Source of the DNA: Solibacillus ferritrahens
GTDB taxonomy: Bacteria > Bacillota > Bacilli > Bacillales_A > Planococcaceae
Direction: 5' to 3'
Assembly: GCF_037027585.1 (NCBI RefSeq)
Contig: NZ_JAXCLE010000017.1
Location: forward strand, 1 to 64,000
DNA: 64,000 bases
The position numbers and the translations under genes were made by a program. Below, piece after piece: positions 17,083 to 25,672 of the stretch (positions are counted from its first letter, which is position 1; the number at the start of each line of letters is the position of its first letter). The notes beneath the pieces were generated by a model. The model was not told where the DNA came from and did not search any database. It saw only the letters and a program-made list of their open reading frames with translations.

Positions 17083-18033
17083 ATGAGTAAAACTTCTAGA
17101 GAAAAACTAATTGAAATTAAAAATATTGATATCATTTTCGGTACAGGAAAAAAACAATTTAAAGCGGTTGATAATGTAAGCTTCGATATATATAAAGGAG
17201 AAACATTCGGTCTTGTAGGTGAATCAGGGTCAGGTAAAACAACGATAGGGCGAGCGATAATGCGTCTCAACTCAGTTGCAAACGGAGAGATTCTCTTTCA
17301 TGGTAAACCAATCAATGGGCGCATAACAAAAGAATGGGATCGTGAAATTACACAAAAAATACAAATGATTTTCCAAGATCCTGGTGCTTCATTAAACGAG
17401 CGTGCGAAAGTTGATTATATCGTTTCGGAAGGATTAATAAATAATAAAAAGTATAGCAGTGAGCAAGAGCGTATTGAAAAAGTAAAAAAAGCATTAATGG
17501 AAGTAGGGTTACTCCCGGAATTCGCTTCTCGTTTCCCCCATGAGTTTTCTGGTGGTCAGCGTCAGCGTATCGGGATTGCTCGTGCGCTTGTGATGGAGCC
17601 GGAATTTATCGTAGCGGATGAACCGATTTCAGCTTTGGATGTTTCGATTCGTGCTCAAGTATTGAATTTATTATCTAATTTGCAGGAGGACCGCGATTTA
17701 ACCTATTTATTCATTGCTCACGATTTATCTATTGTACGCTTCATTACAAATCGTACTGCTGTAATTTATAAAGGGAGAATTGTTGAGCTTGGAGAAACGG
17801 AAAAGCTGTTTAACAATCCGCTTCACCCGTATACTCAAGCACTTTTAACTGCTGTACCCGAGCCGAACCCTATTAAGGAACGCCAAAAAAAGCTGCAAGT
17901 TTACGATCCATCCGTTCATCAATATGAGATGGATCCACCTGAATTTGTTGAGATTGAAGAAGGTCATTTCGTATTGGCGAATAAAGAGGAACAAGAACAA
18001 TACAAAGCTGTTCTTGTAGGAAAAGGAGTGTAA
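17083..18033 (+). CDS. Peptide ABC transporter ATP-binding protein (DppF-like)
   Basis: Partner ATPase, 316 residues, with Walker A GESGSGKTT, Q-loop MIFQDPGASLNE, signature FSGGQRQRIGIARAL, Walker B FIVADEPISALD and H-loop IAHDLS. The binding site AAAGGGGAGGGA lies in the end of the previous gene. A C-terminal OppF-type tail follows after about residue 235, ending in an acidic stretch. Together with the DppD-like subunit it makes the heterodimeric motor of the peptide importer. Confidence 0.93.
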   Translation: MSKTSREKLIEIKNIDIIFGTGKKQFKAVDNVSFDIYKGETFGLVGESGSGKTTIGRAIMRLNSVANGEILFHGKPINGRITKEWDREITQKIQMIFQDPGASLNERAKVDYIVSEGLINNKKYSSEQERIEKVKKALMEVGLLPEFASRFPHEFSGGQRQRIGIARALVMEPEFIVADEPISALDVSIRAQVLNLLSNLQEDRDLTYLFIAHDLSIVRFITNRTAVIYKGRIVELGETEKLFNNPLHPYTQALLTAVPEPNPIKERQKKLQVYDPSVHQYEMDPPEFVEIEEGHFVLANKEEQEQYKAVLVGKGV

Positions 18034-18036
18034 TCG

Positions 18037-18975
18037 ATGAGTATTGTGATCCCGAAGTCGTTAAAAATGGGGGACACCGTTGCGCTAATAAGTGCATCAG
18101 GTGCTACACCGACTGAGCGCTTGCAGCCTGCTATTGAAGCCGTAGAAAAGTTGGGGTTTCGTGTAGTAGTTGGTGAAACTTGCCGTACACGTCATGGCTA
18201 TTTCGGTGGAGATGATGCATTACGCGCAAAAGAGGTAAATGAAATGTTTGCCAACGCTGAAATTGACGGTATTTTCTGTATTCGAGGTGGGTACGGGGCA
18301 ACACGAATTTTACCGATGCTTGATTTGGAGTTGATTTCAAATAATCCGAAGGTTTTTGCTGGATATAGTGATGTAACTGCACTGCACACCGTTTTCAATC
18401 AGATATGTGGATTTGTTACTTACCACACGCCAATGCCATCGACAGAATTCATAAAGGAAAATATGGATGAATATACTTGGGAATATTTCATTAAAAGTGT
18501 TACCAATACCAATTGGAGCGACTATTTACTTGAAAATGCGAAAGACGATCCGCTGGAAACTCTTGTTTCTGGTGCTGCTACAGGGCAATTGGTAGGTGGT
18601 AATTTAACGCTTGTCACAGCATCTTTAGGAACACCTTTTGAAATTGATTTAAAGGGAAAGATATTATTTTTGGAAGATATCGATGAAAATGTACAACGTA
18701 TTGACCGTATGTTAACGCAACTCTCAACGTCGGGGAAACTAAATGAACTGGCGGGTATTTTACTTGGTGGTTGGACAGATTGCGGACCAATGGATGCGAA
18801 AAATCCGGAAAATAATTTGGATTTAATTACTGTATTTGAAGAAATTTTGGCTCCATTAAATATCCCAATTTTAATGAATGTCACATGTGGTCATATGTTG
18901 CCGACAATGTCATTACCACTTGGAAAAACAATTACGATGGATGCAACGAATAAAACGATACGAGTAGTCGGGTAA
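18037..18975 (+). CDS. LD-carboxypeptidase (S66, LdcA/YkfA family)
   Basis: Cytosolic serine carboxypeptidase (312 aa) that removes the terminal D-Ala from the L-Lys/DAP-D-Ala bond of murein tetrapeptides. The S66 triad can be placed: S111 in GYSDVTALH, E213 in LEDIDE and H286 in CGHMLP. The RGGYGATRILP strand typical of the family is at about 86-96. No signal peptide, which fits action on imported peptides. In B. subtilis the homologue YkfA sits in the same operon. It starts 3 bases after the ATPase gene behind GGAAAAGGAGTG. Confidence 0.94.
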   Translation: MSIVIPKSLKMGDTVALISASGATPTERLQPAIEAVEKLGFRVVVGETCRTRHGYFGGDDALRAKEVNEMFANAEIDGIFCIRGGYGATRILPMLDLELISNNPKVFAGYSDVTALHTVFNQICGFVTYHTPMPSTEFIKENMDEYTWEYFIKSVTNTNWSDYLLENAKDDPLETLVSGAATGQLVGGNLTLVTASLGTPFEIDLKGKILFLEDIDENVQRIDRMLTQLSTSGKLNELAGILLGGWTDCGPMDAKNPENNLDLITVFEEILAPLNIPILMNVTCGHMLPTMSLPLGKTITMDATNKTIRVVG

Positions 18976-18980
18976 ACCGG

Positions 18981-19748
18981 ATGAAAAATCAAATTGAGAA
19001 ATTAATTGAGCAATGTCCTTACAAAGTACATATCGTTGTCGAGGACTATAAAACATCCAGCCCTGCATTTCAATTACGTGAGCAGGAAGTATTTAGTAGC
19101 GCAAGTATTATTAAAGTACCTATATTAATGGCTATTTTGGTACATTTACAAAAAACGAACGGTGACCTGCAGCAGATAGTGGAAATTGCAGACGAGAATG
19201 TCGTTGATTTTAGTGTCCTTACAGAACAAGAGCAAACGAGTGCTACACTGTATGAGTTATTGTTATGGATGATTATTACAAGTGATAATACTGCGACAAA
19301 TGTATGTATCGATTTTTTAGGTATGGATACGTTGAATAATTACTTTAACGAATTCGGACTTAAAAATACGCGTGTGCAACGTAAAATGATGGATTTTCAA
19401 CGGCAAAAGCTAGGAATGGATAATGTAACGAATGCTTCTGATATACAGCGTTTGTTCCAGCAAATTTATGAAGGTCATCTACTTTCAAAAAAATGGAATG
19501 ATATAGCAATCGATATATTATGTCGTCAACGCAGTCATGAGTCACTTAAGCGTTATATTGTCGATCATGTAAAAATGGCTCATAAAACAGGTGGTCTTGA
19601 TACAGTCGATCATGATGCAGGCATTGTCTTTACGAAAGAATGCGACTATTTTATAGGTGTGTTTATATCTGAAGTTGAAGATAACGATAAGGCAAAGCAA
19701 TATATTGGAGCAATTTCGAAAGTTGTGTATGACCATTTTACGAAATAG
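18981..19748 (+). CDS. Cytosolic class A beta-lactamase-fold serine hydrolase, general-base Glu missing
   Basis: A 255-residue protein of the beta-lactamase2 / penicillin-recognising fold without signal peptide. Active-site motifs SIIK (S42, K45), SDN (101-103) and KTG (202-204) are all present. The omega-loop motif ExxLN is not: after GLKNTRVQRK the next residues are MMDFQRQ, so the Glu166 equivalent of true class A beta-lactamases is lost. With its cytosolic location and its place between an LD-carboxypeptidase and a gamma-D-glutamyl endopeptidase, a role on imported murein peptides is more likely than antibiotic resistance; that role is inference. The ribosome site is weak (CCGG just before ATG) and the gap to the previous gene 5 bases, suggesting coupling. 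Confidence 0.85.
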   Translation: MKNQIEKLIEQCPYKVHIVVEDYKTSSPAFQLREQEVFSSASIIKVPILMAILVHLQKTNGDLQQIVEIADENVVDFSVLTEQEQTSATLYELLLWMIITSDNTATNVCIDFLGMDTLNNYFNEFGLKNTRVQRKMMDFQRQKLGMDNVTNASDIQRLFQQIYEGHLLSKKWNDIAIDILCRQRSHESLKRYIVDHVKMAHKTGGLDTVDHDAGIVFTKECDYFIGVFISEVEDNDKAKQYIGAISKVVYDHFTK

Positions 19749-19763
19749 TGGGGAGGGGAAATT

Positions 19764-20573
19764 TTGAACGCAGTAGTGAAAGTAATGATAGCAAATCTAC
19801 ACGAGAGTACAGATGTAAATTCGGAGTTAACCGATGAAGCACTTTATGGAATGCCAGTTCAGGTGTTGGAGGACATCGAAGAGACATGGGTAAAAATTCG
19901 AACGTTTTATCGTTATGAAGGCTATACTCTAAAAACGAATTTGCACATGGGAAGTGAAGATTTACTTTCATGGGTTGATGCGGATTATGTTGTAATTCAA
20001 AACTTTGCCGATGTGCTAGTTAGACCGAAAATTCAAAGCAGTAAAATTATTACGTTAACGCGCGGTTCGTTTATTCAGGTTGTGCTGGAAGCAGATTTGG
20101 ATGCTACTTGGACAAAGGTAGTGTTAGTAACAGGTGAAGTTGGCTATGTCCGTTCCGAATGGATTCAAAAGCGTGTAAAAGTGTACACGACAGATGAATT
20201 GGCTTTCCGTGAGCAAGTTGTTCAGGATGCGTTTCGATATATTGGTACACCGTATCGCTGGGGTGGAAAATCTCCTTTAGGCATCGACTGTTCAGGTCTT
20301 GTATCCATGGCATATATGTTGAATGGTGCATACATTTACCGGGATGCAAAAATATTGGACGGTTTCCCAATACGTAAAATTGAAAAGGAAGGGCTAAAGC
20401 GCGGCGATTTAATTATGTTCCCAGGTCATGTTGCATTGTATATTGGGGAAGGCTTGTACATACATTCTTCGCTCGGTGGCAATGAAGTGAATGTCAATAG
20501 CTTAAACCCGCAGCATGCAGAGTACCGCCACGACTTGGCAACGACGATTACTGAATATGGGAGTATATTTTAA
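19764..20573 (+). CDS. SH3b-NlpC/P60 gamma-D-glutamyl-L-diamino-acid endopeptidase (YkfC-like)
   Basis: Cysteine peptidase of 269 residues that cleaves between D-Glu and the diamino acid of murein peptides having a free N-terminal L-Ala. Two bacterial SH3 domains (about 5-60 and 70-135) precede the C40 catalytic domain with C176 (DCSGLVSMAY), H222 (GHVALYIG) and H234. It has no signal peptide, as in YkfC, so it works on imported peptides. The product L-Ala-D-Glu is the substrate of the epimerase encoded earlier in the operon. TTG 19764 is used, with GGGGAGGGG at 19749-19757. It is the last gene of the operon; a strong hairpin follows. Confidence 0.93.
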   Translation: MNAVVKVMIANLHESTDVNSELTDEALYGMPVQVLEDIEETWVKIRTFYRYEGYTLKTNLHMGSEDLLSWVDADYVVIQNFADVLVRPKIQSSKIITLTRGSFIQVVLEADLDATWTKVVLVTGEVGYVRSEWIQKRVKVYTTDELAFREQVVQDAFRYIGTPYRWGGKSPLGIDCSGLVSMAYMLNGAYIYRDAKILDGFPIRKIEKEGLKRGDLIMFPGHVALYIGEGLYIHSSLGGNEVNVNSLNPQHAEYRHDLATTITEYGSIF

Positions 20574-20580
20574 ATCAACA

Positions 20581-20624
20581 AGAGGCGAGTTAAAAGTGTT
20601 TGCTTTTAACTCGCCTCTAATTTT
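20581..20624 (+). terminator. Peptide operon terminator
   Basis: A perfect 16-bp stem, AGAGGCGAGTTAAAAG (20581-20596) against 20603-20618, with loop TGTTTG and trailing AATTTTG. It also lies between converging genes and may act both ways. Confidence 0.85.
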
Positions 20625-20634
20625 GTGCTGATTT

Positions 20635-21210
20635 TTAAAAGTTCTTTTGAATCCATTCGTTTGCTTCTGTCCAATTATAAACACGAACAACGTTATTCGG
20701 TACGCTCATTTGATTGTAAGGCGTATCGAAAAGGATGACAGGGATTTTAAGTTCCTCAGCAATTTCCACTGCATTATCATGTTTATCCTCAAAAAAGGCC
20801 TCTACACGATGCTTTTTTGCCACTTCTATTTTGTTGTGACTACCGATACATTCGATATGATCGTAAGGTACTTTGTAGTTTTCGAACCATGTTTTCGTAA
20901 TGTCAAAAACATTTTCCCCACGTGCCGAAATATAATAAAGCTCATATTGCTGTTGCCAAGCCGACAATATATGCTGTGCATCGGCAGCCAGTTCACTCAC
21001 TTCATACAGGCGGGGTTCATTTTCTTTAAACCAAGCTTGAAATTGTGCGCGATCAACTGGATATGGAAACCCGCTTAAAAAATCATATTCCGTTACATCC
21101 TGTAGCGTCATATTAATATTGTATTGTTTATTAATATGTGGAATTAATGTAGCAGGACATGTAACTGTCCCATCAATATCAATACCAAATCGATGCTTTA
21201 AGTTTGTCAT
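20635..21210 (-). CDS. HAD-family nucleotidase-like protein (YqfW family)
   Basis: A 191-residue HAD superfamily protein resembling the 5'-nucleotidase (NT5C) branch and B. subtilis YqfW. Motif I is GIDIDGTVT, motif II lies in YYISARGEN, and the motif IV acids are in AFFEDKHDNA. The ligand is not known. Two ATGs are close: GGAG is 8 bases from the second (21210) and only 2-3 from the first (21216), so 21210 is preferred. The neighbour upstream is ispG in the same direction, as in B. subtilis, with only 18 bases between the genes, so they are probably cotranscribed. Confidence 0.88.
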   Translation of the reverse strand: MTNLKHRFGIDIDGTVTCPATLIPHINKQYNINMTLQDVTEYDFLSGFPYPVDRAQFQAWFKENEPRLYEVSELAADAQHILSAWQQQYELYYISARGENVFDITKTWFENYKVPYDHIECIGSHNKIEVAKKHRVEAFFEDKHDNAVEIAEELKIPVILFDTPYNQMSVPNNVVRVYNWTEANEWIQKNF

Positions 21211-21228
21211 TTCCATTGCTCCATTTCT

Positions 21229-22332
21229 TTATACGTTTGCTTCTGCTTCGCGTTTTTCCGCCATTTCAGCCGCTAATTTATCGATTTCTTTTTTTAGTTC
21301 TTCCACCATTGTTTCTTCTGGTACTTTTCGAACTGTTTTTCCTTTCATGAATAACAGTCCTTCACCGCGAGCACCAGCTATTCCGATATCTGCTTCACGT
21401 GCTTCACCAGGTCCGTTTACTGCACAGCCAAGTACAGCTACTTTTAATGGAACACTTAGTTTTGAAATGTATTCTTCCACTTCATTAGCAATCGAAATTA
21501 AATCGATTTCAATACGACCACATGTCGGGCAAGAAATTAATGTTGCCATATTTGAAGCTAGACCAAATGATTTTAGTAATTCGCGCGCAACTTTAATTTC
21601 TTCAACAGGGTCAGCTGATAAAGAAATACGTAGTGTATTACCGATACCTTTAGATAAAATGGCACCTAACCCCGCAGCGGATTTTACTGTTCCGGCAAAT
21701 AATGTACCAGACTCTGTAATTCCTAAGTGTAGCGGGTAGTTAAATGCTTTAGAAGCTTTTTCATAGGCTTCGATCGCAAGGTTAACGTCAGACGCTTTCA
21801 TTGATACGATTATGTCATGGAAATCTAGATCTTCTAGAATTTTGATATGGTGTAACGCAGATTCAACCATACCATCTGCAGTAGGGTAGCCGTATTTTTC
21901 AAGGATATGGCGCTCTAAAGAACCAGCATTTACACCAATACGAATTGGAATCCCTTTCGCTTTAGCAGCATTTACTACGGCTTCTACTTTTTCGCGTCGC
22001 CCAATATTCCCCGGGTTAATTCGAACTTTATCGATACCACCTTCAATGGCTTTTAATGCTAATTTGTAATCAAAGTGAATATCTGCAACTAAAGGTATAT
22101 TGATCTGTTTTTTTATTTCCGGTATTGCATCAGCTGCACGCTCATCTGGAACTGCAATACGTACAATTTGACATCCAGCTTCTTCTAAACGTTTAATTTC
22201 AGCAACAGTTGCTTCAACATCATGTGTTTTTGTCGTACACATACTTTGTATTATGACTTCGTTATTCCCACCAATTGTTAAGTTACCGACACGTACAGGA
22301 CGTGTTTTCGTACGGTGAACGATTTCACTCAT
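21229..22332 (-). CDS. ispG: 4-hydroxy-3-methylbut-2-en-1-yl diphosphate synthase (flavodoxin)
   Basis: Iron-sulfur enzyme of the non-mevalonate isoprenoid pathway that converts MEcPP to HMBPP. Length 367, the short two-domain bacterial form: TIM barrel with TRPVRVGNLTIGG and QSMCTTKT, then a C-terminal domain with the 4Fe-4S ligands in SCPTCGR and LGCAVNGPGEAREAD. ATG 22332 is chosen because AAGGAG lies 10 bases upstream; open frame continues 75 bases further without a ribosome site. Synteny with yqfW-ispG-yqfZ of B. subtilis supports the call. Confidence 0.97.
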   Translation of the reverse strand: MSEIVHRTKTRPVRVGNLTIGGNNEVIIQSMCTTKTHDVEATVAEIKRLEEAGCQIVRIAVPDERAADAIPEIKKQINIPLVADIHFDYKLALKAIEGGIDKVRINPGNIGRREKVEAVVNAAKAKGIPIRIGVNAGSLERHILEKYGYPTADGMVESALHHIKILEDLDFHDIIVSMKASDVNLAIEAYEKASKAFNYPLHLGITESGTLFAGTVKSAAGLGAILSKGIGNTLRISLSADPVEEIKVARELLKSFGLASNMATLISCPTCGRIEIDLISIANEVEEYISKLSVPLKVAVLGCAVNGPGEAREADIGIAGARGEGLLFMKGKTVRKVPEETMVEELKKEIDKLAAEMAEKREAEANV

Positions 22333-22462
22333 GAAAAATTCTCTCCTTCTCAGGCTTGTTAATGTTGTTACATCACCTAAAAGATATAACGATATGTAAG
22401 CCGTCACTGTTCCTTATTTTATCAGTGTATGAAAAGAAGAACAAGGAAGAAACGTTACGAAT

Positions 22463-22798
22463 TCATTTTGTGCAATTTTCCTTCGCATGAGAGATAATTG
22501 GTACGAACACTGTGTCACCTGGAACAAGTGGCTGTAAATTCAAATGTGGGTTCAATTTATAGAATTGTGCAAGTCTTTCAGGGAAAGTTGTTTTAACTGG
22601 AGAGGGAGTTGCTGAGAATAGGCTGTAAATTGTATCATCTTGTTGGATTTTTACGACAACATAGCTTTCTTGCAGGATTTCATCACAGGACTGTGTAGAG
22701 GCGTAAAAGGATGTTAAAGGCAGAGTGCCTTCTTGTAAATCTACTTTAATGACAAATGCAATTAATAAAAGCACAATGGAAGCTATTAAAAAGCGCAA
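22463..22798 (-). CDS. Membrane-anchored LysM-domain protein (YqfZ-like)
   Basis: A 111-residue protein with an N-terminal membrane anchor (about 2-20, FLIASIVLLLIAFVI) and an extracytoplasmic LysM-like domain (about 45-105: VVKIQQDDTIYSLF ... FYKLNPHLNLQPLVPGDTVFVP). B. subtilis YqfZ, a LysM protein, lies beside ispG too. TTG start at 22798, with AAGGAGG 7 bases upstream. It has two Cys residues outside the membrane (in SCDEIL and ENCTK) that could pair. Likely binds peptidoglycan; role unknown. Confidence 0.82.
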   Translation of the reverse strand: MRFLIASIVLLLIAFVIKVDLQEGTLPLTSFYASTQSCDEILQESYVVVKIQQDDTIYSLFSATPSPVKTTFPERLAQFYKLNPHLNLQPLVPGDTVFVPIISHAKENCTK

Positions 22799-22873
22799 AA
22801 AAATCCTCCTTATCTCTACAATTTAACTCACAAACACAGGTAGTTAAACTATATGATTCATAAGGAGAATTTA

Positions 22874-23380
22874 TTATTTTTCAATCGGATATTTCGTTAA
22901 GGCAATTATAATAAATAGCATCGTAATAAAAATACTAATAAGGGTAGCAACTGTTGATGAAATAGGAAATAAATTTCCGAACATCGTGATAAATGTTCCC
23001 CATGTACTTGCAAATACAGCGGTCCGCCATACTTGGCGATATTCTCCACGACGCTTCATCGGCTTAATAAAAAACTGCCCTGCAAGCGCAAATAAACTTA
23101 CTTTCACAAAATAGATTGAAGTATTTAAAACGAATAAAAAAATAATGGCAATAGGATAAACAATCCATTGAATATCTTGAGCATACAGTTCGATTTCAGA
23201 GTAACTGAAAATCTCGTCTGTTCCACCATTAATAAATTGACCGAATGAAAATGCTGTTATTAGCGTAATCATTAAAAAGGCATATTGCATTACTTTTCCT
23301 ATTGAAAGAATTCGATAAGGTCCAAGTTTTCTAGGGTTGGTTAAGCTATGAATAAATAGCTGCATGTGCGAAATTTTCAT
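22874..23380 (-). CDS. DUF1189-like membrane protein (YqgB-like)
   Basis: A 168-residue protein with about four membrane segments (about 30-50, 70-95, 118-140, 143-162). The N-terminal pattern, QLFIHSLTNPRKLGPYRILSIGKVM with a long hydrophobic segment after it, resembles DUF1189; B. subtilis YqgB of this family lies at the same place. It is shorter than YqgB, so the extracellular insert seems reduced. AAAGGAG lies about 9 bases before ATG 23380. Function unknown. Confidence 0.7.
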   Translation of the reverse strand: MKISHMQLFIHSLTNPRKLGPYRILSIGKVMQYAFLMITLITAFSFGQFINGGTDEIFSYSEIELYAQDIQWIVYPIAIIFLFVLNTSIYFVKVSLFALAGQFFIKPMKRRGEYRQVWRTAVFASTWGTFITMFGNLFPISSTVATLISIFITMLFIIIALTKYPIEK

Positions 23381-23481
23381 ATGTATGTGGCTCCTTTAAA
23401 CAGTAGTTTAACATGAACAAAATGTTATTTGAACTTGATAAGTTAAAATTGAATCTTTTCGTTGTTTTTTTCGTATAATTT

Positions 23482-23991
23482 GTGAATACGCTTTTAAAGG
23501 ATGTGGAACATATAGATATCATTGCATGGGTACTAATTATAGCTTTATTTGTGATCGCGTTTATCGGTTTAGTCTATCCGATTATACCTTCTGTCATATT
23601 TTTACTAGGCGGATTTATTGTTTATGGTTTATTTTACGGCTTTGGAGAATTACCTTGGTGGTTTTGGGTAATTGAGCTTTTATTTGTAGTTTTGCTATTT
23701 GTTGCTGATACGATTTCCAATTTAATAGGTGTCAAGAAATTTGGAGGTTCTAAAGCAGGGATGTGGGGGAGCACTATCGGTCTATTAATTGGACCATTCG
23801 TCATTCCATTTGCGGGAATTATAGCAGGACCCTTTATTGGTGCTATCATTGGTGAATTGATAGTTACTCGCAGTAATTTACAGCAGGCCATTCAAGTAGG
23901 CATTGGCTCGGTAGTGGGATTTTTAACTTCTGTTGTGACAAAAGGAATAATACAGGTGGTCATGATTGTAATATTTATTATTGCGATTTAA
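23482..23991 (+). CDS. DUF456 family membrane protein (YqgC-like)
   Basis: A very hydrophobic protein, up to 169 residues, with Gly/Pro-rich membrane segments (LVYPIIPSVIFLLGG, GLLIGPFVIPFAGIIAGPFIGAIIGE) typical of DUF456; B. subtilis YqgC is next to sodA as here. The start is unclear: GTG 23482 gives the longest frame but lies directly behind a TATAAT, inside the likely promoter, and has no ribosome site. GTG 23503, giving MEHIDIIAWVLI, fits the homologues better, with AAAGGA just in front though very close. Function unknown. Confidence 0.85.
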   Translation: MNTLLKDVEHIDIIAWVLIIALFVIAFIGLVYPIIPSVIFLLGGFIVYGLFYGFGELPWWFWVIELLFVVLLFVADTISNLIGVKKFGGSKAGMWGSTIGLLIGPFVIPFAGIIAGPFIGAIIGELIVTRSNLQQAIQVGIGSVVGFLTSVVTKGIIQVVMIVIFIIAI

Positions 23992-24202
23992 TAAGGAGCA
24001 AATATTTGTAAATCTTAACTTGTATCGCTTACACTAGTATTGAATAAGATTACAGACAACAGGCAATGCAAGAAATAGATGGTTGTCAGTCAAAAGACTG
24101 AAATGTTATTATTACAGTTTTTTTGATTGAATGACGAATCATTTTTTGATAACCTAGTATTGTAATCAACATTAATTATATGTTCCAGGGAGGAATAGAA
24201 AC

Positions 24203-24808
24203 ATGGCTTTCAAATTACCAGAATTAACTTACGCTTACGATGCATTAGAACCACATATCGATGCAAAAACAATGGAAATTCACCATTCAAAACACCACAA
24301 TACTTATGTAACAAACTTAAACGCAGCGGTAGAAGGTACTGAATATGCTGACAAAGACATCAACGAGTTAATCGCTAACATTGATGCTTTACCAGCTGAC
24401 AAACAAACTGCTGTACGTAACAACGGTGGCGGACATGCTAACCACACATTATTCTGGGAATTAATCGCTCCAGGCGGTTCAAACACTCCAGTAGGTGAAG
24501 TTGCTAAAGCAATCGACGCTAAATTCGGTTCATTCGACGCTTTCAAAGAAGAGTTTGCTAAAGCTGCAACAACTCGTTTCGGTTCAGGCTGGGCTTGGTT
24601 AATCGTTGAAGGTGACGGTGTAGCTGTTACTTCAACTCCAAACCAAGACTCTCCAGTAATGGAAGGTAAAACACCAATCCTAGGCTTAGACGTTTGGGAG
24701 CATGCTTATTACTTAAACTACCAAAACCGTCGTCCAGACTACATCGGTGCATTCTGGAACGTAGTGAACTGGGACGTAGTAGAAGCTAAATTCCAAGCTG
24801 CAAAATAA
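24203..24808 (+). CDS. sodA: Superoxide dismutase (Mn/Fe type)
   Basis: Homodimeric cytosolic superoxide dismutase, 201 residues. Metal ligands are H27 (EIHHSKHH), a second His in GGGHANHTLFW, and D and H in DVWEHAYYL; the GSNTPVGEV and DVWEHAYYLNYQNRRPDYI blocks are typical of the Mn-using Bacillus enzymes. Strong codon bias and a good GGGAGGAATAG ribosome site point to high expression. It stands alone, with terminators behind it, in the yqgC-sodA order of B. subtilis. The 200 bases in front hold small hairpins but no promoter that I can name with confidence. Confidence 0.98.
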   Translation: MAFKLPELTYAYDALEPHIDAKTMEIHHSKHHNTYVTNLNAAVEGTEYADKDINELIANIDALPADKQTAVRNNGGGHANHTLFWELIAPGGSNTPVGEVAKAIDAKFGSFDAFKEEFAKAATTRFGSGWAWLIVEGDGVAVTSTPNQDSPVMEGKTPILGLDVWEHAYYLNYQNRRPDYIGAFWNVVNWDVVEAKFQAAK

Positions 24809-24884
24809 TTAAAATTGAAATTCAATTTTAATTACTTCTGCACCGAAAGCAATGCGACAGGTGCAAAATAATTATCTGAAAGAT

Positions 24885-24925
24885 ACGCATGGGAAGTATT
24901 ATCGCTTCCCATGCGTTTTTTTATT
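24885..24925 (+). terminator. sodA terminator
   Basis: ACGCATGGGAAG (24885-24896) pairs with CTTCCCATGCGT (24905-24916), then TTTTTTT. A second AT-only hairpin directly follows the sodA stop (24810-24834). Confidence 0.9.
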
Positions 24926-24948
24926 GATTTCTTCCACATTAGTTTATT

Positions 24949-25521
24949 TTATATTATCTTTTGCAATGTTTCTTTTAAGCGGGAAAAGTCATAAATATAT
25001 TGATTTAAAGTTTCAGGTGAAAGTACATAATCTTCTTTATGCCACTGGAGGAGCAGGCCAATGATGGAGTTTGCAGTATAGCTTGCTAAGTATTCAAGCT
25101 GCTGGTCTGACATGTGCTCCGTCTCTTTGGTATGTGATTCGATAACGAATAAGCGAATCGTCTTTAATAATTTGTGATAGTAAAGCATAGGTGTTTTTTC
25201 ATCAAAAACAATGCGGTAAAAAGCTTCATACTTTTTGACGTGGTGAAAAATTTGAATCATTTCAGGTGTTAGCATAGCTAAATTATCTTTAGTAACATCA
25301 TATGGAAAATCATAAGAAAGTTTTAAATCTTTAACGATATCATTAAAGTAGCGTTCAAAGACTCCGTGTACGTTTTTATAATGCAAATAAAAAGTTCCAC
25401 GATTAATTTCAGCAATGCGACATATTTCTGCAACCGATATATTTTCTAATGATTTTTGATTTAATAAAACTATTAATGCCTTTTGTAGGTTGTCGTGTGT
25501 TTTCTTTACACGTAAATCCAA
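24949..25521 (-). CDS. TetR family transcriptional regulator
   Basis: A 190-residue regulator with an N-terminal TetR helix-turn-helix (about 20-50: ISVAEICRIAEINRGTFYLHYKN) and a C-terminal ligand domain resembling the DhaS-type/TetR_C_8 group. TTG 25521 is the preferred start, with AAAGGGGG 7 bases upstream; ATG 24 bases earlier has no site. It is divergent from the short-chain dehydrogenase gene across 150 bases, so it probably controls that gene and itself. The inducer is unknown. Confidence 0.9.
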   Translation of the reverse strand: MDLRVKKTHDNLQKALIVLLNQKSLENISVAEICRIAEINRGTFYLHYKNVHGVFERYFNDIVKDLKLSYDFPYDVTKDNLAMLTPEMIQIFHHVKKYEAFYRIVFDEKTPMLYYHKLLKTIRLFVIESHTKETEHMSDQQLEYLASYTANSIIGLLLQWHKEDYVLSPETLNQYIYDFSRLKETLQKII

Positions 25522-25672
25522 AATATTTCCCCCTTTAATGAACATAAAATTAAAAAAGTGTTGAATAATAAACTAAAGTTCATATAACTGTCGTTTGTGC
25601 ATTTTTTTTCTTTCAATTATAATTTTTATTGAACAGATGTACAATAACTTCGATTTAAAAGGAGAGATTTAA

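Noticed and set aside
18981..19748. Beta-lactamase resistance gene
   Set aside because: No signal peptide, no Glu166 equivalent, and an operon of murein-peptide enzymes argue against an antibiotic-resistance role.
20647..21078. 143-codon plus-strand open frame opposite the HAD nucleotidase gene
   Set aside because: Antisense shadow of a conserved gene, with no ribosome site and low-complexity Phe/Ile/Cys composition.
21119..21739. 206-codon plus-strand open frame opposite ispG
   Set aside because: It lies wholly antisense to the conserved ispG gene, is Ser/Ala/Pro-rich as mirror frames are, and has no ribosome site.
24051..24125. Possible riboswitch before sodA
   Set aside because: Only two short hairpins (GACAAC/GTTGTC and CAGTC/GACTG) are seen, with no known riboswitch core.
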